Positions 56,039-64,000 of a stretch of DNA of 64,000 bases are shown here, piece by piece. How positions within the stretch are numbered: the first letter of the stretch is position 1; the number at the start of each line of letters is the position of its first letter. The stretch spans positions 620,001 through 684,000 of the forward strand of contig JACTVC010000026.1 in assembly GCA_018417955.1 (NCBI GenBank), given 5' to 3'. The DNA comes from Laccaria trichodermophora (Eukaryota > Basidiomycota > Agaricomycetes > Agaricales > Hydnangiaceae). Both the position numbers and the translations under genes were made by a program. The notes below the pieces were generated by a model. It was not told the DNA's origin. It searched no databases and worked only from the letters and a program-made list of their open reading frames with translations.

Positions 56039-57150
56039 TCAGAGGTAGATTATGATCCCGAAAATTTTATGAAACTTGCGGCAGGAAGGCGACGGTTGAC
56101 ATAGATCGTCCAGCTGTCGTAAAGTCTTCCCAATCCGCCCATTGATGTCGTCCAAGTTCTCCTCACCGGTGTCTCTGAGGCGCTTCTGTTCGGCAAGCAA
56201 CTCTTGAAGTCCCGATCGCAACGCTCGTCCTGCCTCTGTACTAGAGACCTTTTTCTGTAAGTTGACGATCTCTTGTTGAATTTTAAGGACCGTGAATTTC
56301 TCCAGACTACCGCTAACACTGGCAGTGGTGCTCTGTTGCTCTTGTAGCCTCCCTATGATTAGATATATTGCAACCCACGCAGACGCCCTAGTATTGTCCA
56401 CCTGCTGGACAATTGATCCTCGCTTAATCATGTCTTTCCAAACCGTTTGGGACAAAGCTTCAAGGTGATTTTGCGCTTCTATGAGAGGTACATCGCTCCA
56501 TCTCGTGGTCCCGAGGACGATGCTGGCAAACGCATCCTTTCCGCATAGCTTATTAAATACGGAAAAGTTGTTGCGGGCTGAGGGGACCATACGAGCTTGG
56601 GTTATATCGTGAAGATAGACGACCCCGCCCAGCTTCATGCCTGCGTCATAACTAAAATGGTGTTACAGATAGCGTCCTAGACTCCGTGAATGATGGTTGA
56701 CTTACGAGGATGCCAGCCAAAGCGCGATACGTCTCAAAATTTTTAAATCATCACCCTCGGTGTCATCGAAACCTGGAGTATCGACAACGATCAAACGCCT
56801 CCCATTGAAAAATGGGTTGTTTGGGATTTCAACGACAACTTCAGTGATATCTGCTGTGCAAGACTCCATGGAATGACCGACGGCCACGACATGTTCCCCA
56901 ACGAGATTGTTAATAAACTGCATGATACATAATGAGTGTTAAATATTCAACCGTAACCCTGACTCACAGTACTTTTACCAGAACCTGTCGGACCCATGAT
57001 CCTAAAAAAAAGTTTAATACCCGTGGGGACGACAGCATTGTGCAGACCGACGCACGGAATGATGATGTCGGTCGGGAGTCCTCCCTGCGTTAGGCTATCT
57101 CCTTCTCTGCATTGCTGACGCCAAGATTTTTTCTTGCTATTCTTTAGCAT
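56039..57150 (-). CDS. P-loop GTPase (family copy 2)
   Basis: Exons 57150-57056, 57001-56968, 56917-56706 and 56651-56039, 317 residues. Motifs: GPTGSGKST (35-43), FINNLVG helix, VGHSMESCTADI (switch I region), VVDTPGFDDT (G3, 88-96), VVYLHDITQARM and GTTRW (161-165) at the G4 position, then a C-terminal coiled segment (EAGRALRSGLQELLAEQKRL). The fold belongs to the TRAFAC class and resembles AIG1/septin-like GTPases, but the usual (N/T)KxD of G4 is not seen, so guanine specificity is uncertain. Function unknown. The walker motif lies in its own 34-nt exon, as in the other copies. Confidence 0.82.
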
Positions 57151-59438
57151 CGAAACCGAGACGCGACAGAAGTTGTGGTGTGGATGATGCGAGTTCCCTT
57201 TAGGTTGGAACTTGGCACTTATACGACACGCTGGTAATCAGAAAGGTCGTCCTCACGGTAAGCACGAGGCTAGATTGCTGTGAAAATAGGGTGAGAACCA
57301 GCTGAAAGCTTAGGTCAGATGACAAAGAGCTTCCTCCAGTAGGCTGTCACGGTCGTGGCGCGCAGGATTTAGAAATTGCGGCAGGGCGGTAATCGTAGGT
57401 GCTTCAGAAAAAATAAAATACATTCAGATAAGAGAGAATATTCCTTTTCACGGACGGAGGTGCGTAAGTAGTAGCCACTGAATAGTAGCTAATGTAGGTA
57501 TAGATATACTGTATAGGATAAAGGGATGAGTCATACATGAAGGATGGAGAGAGAAAGATAGATAGATAGAGGAATCATGATCAAAGAATGTTCACGGTGG
57601 CGCGACTCGGATAATCGCAAGATTTCTGAACATCGGCAGCTTAGCAATTTGCTTTTTTTAGCTTGTGCAAGCCACTACAAGTCAAAAAAGGCCGAAAAGC
57701 GCCAAGCTGAAAAGCCGAGTCTCAATATGTAAAAGTTGATTTCTTGTCATCAACAAAAAAGTCAAAAAACGTGAAAAAAAGCTAAGAAAAAATTGTGGGA
57801 GTCAAGATGGAAAGCAGACGTAATCGATACTCGGCGCTACAACAAGTGTATATGAGTCTCACCACACTACATGATTTTTGACGTTGGGTAGCAAAAGACC
57901 TGGTAGAAAACGAAAGGGCTTAGGAGAGTAAACAGATGGGAGATGGTGGGAAACATTACCTCTAGCCCAGATGGAGAATCCAACCCAAAATTTATAGAGG
58001 GACAAGGAAAGCACATAAAGCAAAGGAGGGGAGTAAGAATAACTAATTGATAAACAAGGGAAGTAGAGTGCATACCTCGCACGATGCTCTACCCACTGAC
58101 TTCAATACAGCGACCATGTCTGCATCACAACAAGACTACAACGTCTCAAATCGATCGAGGGTGGGCCATGCCGATGGAAGGTGGTGGGTATGTACGGAGC
58201 TGGTGGCCTAAATGTGCAGGTTGATATAGAGGTGACGTGGACGTTCAGCTTGCGTGCGATCGATGCCATGATTGTCGGGGTCTGAAAATCAATAACAACA
58301 AGTCACTTCATCACACATCACCCGCACTCTCTCACTTTCACACCACGAGTGCCGACGTCGAAGCAAATTCTGCTGTGGGGCCTACTTCCGGGCTGACTAT
58401 GTTGGGCGTTATGATCATAGCAGAAGGTATGTGCCCTGTAGCGAACCATAGGCTCAGTTGATGACTGATTTGCAGAAGGTTGTTGCAGGTCGTCAGAGCT
58501 CAATATTCGCACAATGCCCGTCGTTATATTTGGCCCATATAGACTGTAACGGAATCTTCTAAGGGAAGGATGAAGGTGTTTGAATTTAAAGAGATTGTAT
58601 TTAGATAGTTTCGCTGCTCCCCGGCGTGGTACAATTTACAGTAGAATAACTTGTAAGCTTTTGCACTTTTCTGCTTGCCGCTAACAGTCGACAAGTGGAA
58701 AAGCAGCAAAAAGCAGACAAGTAAATTGTTATCTTGCTGATGAAAGCACTTGACATTGTGCCAAAAACTATGCTGCTATCACAAACTGTTGCAGAGAAGC
58801 AGTTGTTTTCAAAGCCTGTACAAAAGCGTCCAGCATTTAATCAGGAAAACCAAGACCCTGACGAGAAAAGGCTGTAATTGTATGGAATAATAATCATGAG
58901 ACTCCGGGTGAACGTAACACGTTTATGTCTGAATCGTACCCGAGTAGAAGTCTCTACTGGGGGCCGATTTATCAGCGCCTTTTGCAACACTACAGGCTTC
59001 TGAGGACTGATATGCGGGGGATGTGTTCGGACTTTCTATCGGTTGCGATATACTGTTGAGGCGCACCATGCGACTACATTGAGTCATTGAGGTTCAAGGG
59101 ATCCTAAAATAGGTTGAGTGACATGACCGCACAAAATTCGATAGACTTCGCGAAAATTGGTAAGGACAAGAATCCAGAACTCATTTGCACTTTCGGAGGT
59201 CTTCCGCAATCTCGCGATCAGTTCTCGCCGTGTAATCGAATCCTCATTTGGTCAGGTTCCATCCCCAAAAATGGAAGCCCAATCTTCAACTTCCTTTTTG
59301 GGGTCACAAACTGACCAAACCACGGTTTGGTTGCCTACCAGGGATGGCTGGTTGTCTGACTTTTGACGGCGCTAAGAGAAGTAACCGTGCGTATAAAGGC
59401 AGCACAGCACAGCACCGGTGAGGCCCCTCCATCAATCG
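57151..59438. other. Intergenic between GTPase copies
   Basis: No supported gene. A GATA microsatellite lies near 57555, and 57640-57800 is A/T-rich with repeated AAAAAG-type runs. Two short ORFs (57867-58082 minus, hydrophobic; 58237-58461 plus) lack partners. Confidence 0.4.
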
Positions 59439-60237
59439 ATGCTTACGGACGCAAACATACAGCCCGTGGCGTCCCAACGTCCAAAGGCCCTGATAGTGTA
59501 CGTCTCTGCCGTCGCCATCCCGACTGTTTCTTACCTTTTCCCAGTGTTTTGGGAAGGAGTGGAGTAGGGAAGAGCTCGGTAAGCACCCCGATACGACATT
59601 ACTCGGACTTGGGTCGACGTTCCCCTAAGTTTATCAACAGTTTGGCGGGAAAAGGTGTCCTGCAAGTCGGACATTCGCTGGAGAATGAGACTCAACTGCC
59701 GTCGCTCGTGGAAATTCCTCCTCCTAACTCAGAGGATATCGTCGCATTCCTCGATACACCTGGGATCGATGACGGTACACCTGCGAATGAGGTTCTTTTA
59801 GGTGCTAACGCCTGGTTAAAGAGGTCAGCATATCTCCTTACTGCACAAATTGTTGCTGAAAAACGGGAAGCAATGACAAAGACAATGTTCACTTTGGTGG
59901 ATTTTTAGTTTTGGAAGAGTCCCATGCGAGACATCGTCCAGAGGCACTGCCGCTCCTTGTCGGATATCAGTCATTGCTCGTCTTGACAAAGCTCGGCTAC
60001 AGCCCCAACAAAAACGAGGATCTATACAAGAGTGCCACTCTTTTCGATCCACCCACACGGGAGAAGGCTTGGGAGATTGTTGACAAGATACTTGAACAAT
60101 CCACAGGCGCCACATCAGTCCGTCTCGAAACCGGTGTAGTGTTCGAAAAAATTTTGCAAGAATCACAAAAGCCTACACGACGAGAAAACCTATCAGCAAG
60201 ATTTTTGAGATTTTTAGCATCGTTCCGCATCTGGTGA
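59439..60237 (+). pseudogene. P-loop GTPase (family copy 3), incomplete
   Basis: A short first exon from ATG 59439 to 59497, an exon at 59545-59578 (VLGRSGVGKSS, the Walker A) and one from 59630 (FINSLAGKG, LQVGHSLENET, FLDTPGIDDG) follow the family intron pattern. After AWLKRS near 59825 the frame runs to a stop at 59906. The family segment with LHDI and TTKW is missing. A later ORF (59911-60237) matches the downstream helix (SATLFDPPTREKAWEIVDKI). So the middle of the G domain is deleted or beyond recognition. Probably a pseudogene. Confidence 0.6.
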
Positions 60238-60766
60238 AAAGGTGTAGCTCACCAATTCTACAACCTAGTGCCATTTCCTGCTCTTTTTTATTGCTAATCA
60301 CACTCTGTAGAGGTAGAGAGTAGGAGTAAAGGTCAGCGCGGCGCTGCAGCATATTGTCCAATCCTAGTTTGTCTGCTTGTAAATTATACCCCCTGAAACA
60401 CCGCTTATCTTGATGTCCGGTTCGGTGGGGTGGTCAGAAGACTAATTTATGAACCTAATGAGAACATGTTCAGCGTCTGCCAATGGCATTCCCACGAAGA
60501 CCAGGCACACGAGGTTGAAACGAGACGAACCGCTTGCCGACTGGTACAGAACAATATTTGGGTGGGCTGTATGGTTGCATTTTCTATTGCTATTTATCTT
60601 CCATGTTGTTGTTCATAAACAGAGTCGAAGACTGGCGCTTGCGCCGCTACTGGATATTGATAGACTGAGGTTCAAATGTTATCCTCATTTGTCGGGCGTC
60701 TATCCTTGCTTACCAAGTCCCCGCTTTATCGCCATTACGTACCATCCTCACTTGGTCTTTGATACA

Positions 60767-62031
60767 ATGCTTCATAACGCATTCCGCAACCTTGCACAAA
60801 GGTTGAAGCAAGACAGGGAGTCGAAGAAAGTCAAGTCCAGAATGACCGGGAGTGAAGATCCTAAATTCCGCGACGCGAGGCGTGGAGTCGATATTATTAT
60901 TCCGTGAGTTGGGGTTGCAAAAAGTGATTGTGTATGTACCTTCTAATCACGTCAACTTCTAGTGTTATGGGTCCAACAGGGGCGGGGAAAAGCACTGTGA
61001 GACTCTTGCCATGGTACTCAATGGAGCTGCTATATGATGTTGTGCTTAGTTCATCAACTCAATCGCCGGATGGGATGCAGCAGAGGTTGGAACGGGCATG
61101 GAATCCAAGACGAAGACGCTCGAAGCTATCATCATTGATGTCACCAAAGCAAGGAAATTGGATATACCGCTTCTCAAAGGCAAACGTCTCATCTTGCTCG
61201 ACACTCCCGGCTTTGATGACACTGCTGGCCACGAGGCTATAATTCTACGTCGTATTGCCGTTTGGCTCGCGCTATCGTGAGTGTCAGGTCAACTGATAGC
61301 TGCATCTGTAGTAATTTGATTCTGAATCAGCTACAAGGATGAAGAACAACACCTAGGTGGAATCATTCACCTGCATGATATAAATCAAACCAGAATGACG
61401 CCCTCGCTGAAAAGGAGCTTCGAAGTGTTTTCCCGCTTATGTGGTAATTCCGCGTATCCACGCATAGCTCTAGGAACCACGAAGTGGCCTTCCCGGGCCA
61501 TTGCGTCCCCGGATGAGTCACAAGCAAGGGGAGCAGATATCGGGCACAATTCTTCAAGAGATCAAGCGGAAACCCGATTTGGCCTGCTGGCGAATAAGTA
61601 TTGGGAAGAGTTGATAAGGTTGGGGTCTAAGGCTTATCGAATCGAGAATGGGGACTGCGCTTTACAGCTGGTCCGTTCGGTTCTTGAAACCCTCGAGTCG
61701 ACAACAGAGGAGGGGGGGCTTGAGCTTCAGCTCCAGACAGAAGTTATCGACGAAGGGAAGACCGTACCCGAAACGAAAGCGGGTAAGATCGTGGAAACGG
61801 AGTGCCGAAACCGAAATCATTCTGCCAATATGACTAAAGAGGAGAGAGCTGCAGAGGATTTCATAAATAAACAGTTGGAAGAAATGGACCGGCAGCTGGC
61901 CGAATTGGCCACTAACAAGAACCGGTCTTCGCGGCCATTCAAATGGTTCAATAAGGTGCTCAGGAGCGTATGTATGTCACTTGATCAGCTATTGGATTTA
62001 GTTCTGATGTCACGTGCAGCAAAAAAGATGA
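60767..62031 (+). CDS. P-loop GTPase (family copy 4)
   Basis: Exons 60767-60903, 60963-60996, 61050-61276, 61331-61967 and probably 62020-62031, about 348 residues. VMGPTGAGKST at 47-57, ILLDTPGFDDT near 105-115, IHLHDINQTRM and GTTKW at 181-185, then a long C-terminal helix with EERAAEDFINKQLEEMDRQL. Intron sites match copies 1 and 2. Start chosen at ATG 60767; the frame is open upstream from 60449. If the last intron (GTATGT to GTGCAG) is not removed the protein ends at 62039 instead. Role unknown. Confidence 0.8.
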
Positions 62032-62039
62032 CTAGGTAG

Positions 62040-62819
62040 CAACTCGTGACCCAAAGAAAATTAAGACTTAAATTTCGTTCGCCTTTATCTATGAGAATAG
62101 GCGACGTACTTCCTGTTGGTTTTTATGGGATGTTTATGGATTAGGTATACTAAGAAGGAACATGTTGAGCGCCCATTATGTAATCACCTACGCATATGAC
62201 GCGCTAACCGAAGTTGGCGCGTGACGCGTCATATCACGGAGGATTTTGGAAATTGGGAAGGCACATCTGAGTGAAAAGCCAGTGAACCTAAATAAAATTA
62301 ACGGTCTTGCCTTACATATTTCCAGCGTTTTAGAGCCGCCATAGGCAGACCGTAGATTGACTGCTTGAATTACCAGTTCAATTGCTTGAATTTGAGACAG
62401 TCAGATGGCGACATCACACCGTTAAAATCAAAATCTTTCGCCCAGTTGCGAGGTATGTAACTAAACCAAGTTTAGGGATGTGTTGTGTGAACAGAGAGGC
62501 TTTGAAAAAACGGATTTCTTGGAGTTTAAATGCCTGGATTCCAGTTCATATTATCGTGAACAAAGGTACGACTTCACATAATATCGAAGTCTGTCTAGGA
62601 GAGACTAGGATTCCAGCTACGATGTTAAGATATAACTGCCTCTCACTCAACTCTCACTGTTTCCAAAGTAATCACATAACCTTGCGCGATGTGCGTTAAA
62701 GCATGGAAATGTCTTGGAAAAACGGTGAAAGAGAGAAAAAAACAGACGCCACGGATCTTAACATTTCAATGTACGTACAGTGACTTGCCTCGTACCATTT
62801 GCGAGGTATTCAAGTGAGT
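62040..62819. other. Intergenic with a small hairpin
   Basis: ATATGACGCG at 62197 and CGCGTCATAT at 62228 form an inverted repeat that could act as a hairpin or a binding site. An ORF at 62382-62699 has no motif. Confidence 0.4.
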
Positions 62820-63960
62820 GATGCCTTGCGCAGAGGGATATTGCAGAAGGAAATGCTATATGCATGAAATTTAAAAATGCTTTGGGTTCCACAAATGTCT
62901 AAATTCGCTACACAGTTAGATGCCGAGCAGCATTTCAGTATGACTGTAGGGAATACTTGAGAAAGCCCTCGCGCCAATCGTGCATGGAGAGACATTACGG
63001 GAAAGAAGGACTCTTGCGAGTGCGTGAATGTATTGCATGCGAGTTTGCGAAGGTTCACTCCCGCCGATTCGGCAAAGGATTTGACCCCGACGAGGGAATA
63101 TTTGTTTTCCCTCTGGCTATTCTGAGCCCTTCAAACGTTCTCGTGACGCATTATCCTATCTTCTTTGTTCAAGTTCTCGAGCTATTGTAAGATTGACGAC
63201 ATGGCGCCTTAGTTGACGAAACAAAAAACTTGGGCTGACTTGTACTTTTCGACCTAATCAACTTGGACGTTAGGGTGATGAATTTTCGGCTGGGTTCCGT
63301 GGAGTGGACATCAGGAATATCAGAGAGGTTCGATGGTACCGAAACATGATGCAAGCCGCAAATGATTGATACTTAACTGATCTCTTGCGTGGAGGGATAT
63401 TGTAGAAGGGAACGCTGTTTGGTCGTTTGAGCCCTTGAACATGTTTTAGGCTGTATAGTATAAGCAGTACTTAGTGGCCGAAAGCTGGAATGCCTTCAAG
63501 GATTCCAAATGGTTTAAATGTCTAGATTCGCGAAATGGTCAGGTTATGGGTACCATTGCAGCATGACTGTCGAGGCGTTTCTGAAGAGTCGAGCAAGCGC
63601 TGGCGACCGTTGTGCAGGGAGAGACATTGAGTACAAGAAAGAAAAATTCTTTCGAGTGCGTAGATGAATTGAATGCGAGTTTGAGGTCGAGCCATTTCTG
63701 AATAATCGAGCAAGCGCTGGCAACAATTGTGCATGGAGACATTGAGTGCAGGAAAGGAGGATTCTTTCAAGTGCGTGAATGAATTGAATGCGAGCTTGGG
63801 ATTAGCTCACGCCGTTTGAGCAAAGGATTTGGTTCCTCGACGAAAGCCCCTGGTTGTTCTATCTCATCTTCCGTGTTCAAGTTCTCAAACGACTGTACGA
63901 TTGACACCTGCGCCAGTATTCATCAGATGGTTGACGAAACACAAAAGAGCTCACTTGGAC
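62820..63960 (+). repeat. Tandem duplication with internal 118-bp repeat
   Basis: Unit 1 (about 62835-63245) and unit 2 (about 63395-63960) share GAGGGATATTG(C/T)AGAAG, TGCATGGAGAGACATT, TTGCGAGTGCGTGAAT-type, GCAAAGGATTTG, TTGTTCAAGTTCTCGA-type and TTGACGAAACA blocks in order. Within unit 2, a segment with GAGCAAGCGCTGGC and GAATTGAATGCGAG is repeated at about 63570-63685 and 63687-63800. No gene is supported in either. Confidence 0.7.
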
Positions 63961-64000
63961 TCTTTCACTTGATTGGAGGCTTGTCGACGACACCTCGCCG

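Overview
The window reads as nuclear DNA of a filamentous basidiomycete, most likely an Agaricomycete. Protein genes carry many short introns of about 45-60 nt. Recognisable families include a DUF7918 protein, CWC2, TMA46/ZC3H15 and a multi-copy P-loop GTPase family, next to a Ty1/copia retrotransposon with half-tRNA-type priming and hAT-like short elements. Species cannot be named. I saw no convincing tRNA or rRNA gene and no CRISPR array.

Layout. (1) 1-18.1 kb is a transposon graveyard. Most of it is almost free of CpG, with CpG converted to TpG/CpA, and it holds decayed ORFs and several dispersed repeat families. Two young layers lie on top. One is an intact copia element (9439-16023) whose 240-bp LTRs differ at one base. 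The other is a 1.5-kb hAT-like non-autonomous element inserted into its 5' LTR with a perfect 8-bp target duplication. Another hAT-like element sits at 20-612. The copia element itself split a minus-strand ORF. (2) From about 18.1 kb CpG frequency becomes normal and genes begin: a P-loop GTPase with a premature stop, possibly spliced into a downstream beta-rich domain (18.8-21.5 kb), an ABC transporter remnant broken at its Walker A motif (24 kb), and a tandem array of four medium-chain reductase genes (25-31.4 kb; three intact, one dead). A DUF7918 gene follows. (3) 35.5-48.3 kb is dominated by segmental duplication: three copies of an unrecognised multi-pass membrane protein gene, broken repeats, and a third hAT-like element inserted in a tandem repeat. 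(4) 48.8-52.8 kb is the housekeeping island: a SnoaL/NTF2-like protein, the splicing factor CWC2 and the translation-associated zinc-finger protein TMA46, the last two convergent. (5) 56-62 kb carries three more P-loop GTPase paralogues, one broken. The right edge is a tandem duplication.

No operon-like functional pathway is visible. The reductases and GTPases look like lineage-specific duplicated families rather than members of a biosynthetic cluster. A recurring oddity is the GCAAGT splice donor (GC-AG introns), inferred in five introns from four unrelated or paralogous loci and supported by paralogue alignment. All exon boundaries were read by eye from splice motifs, reading frame and paralogue comparison.
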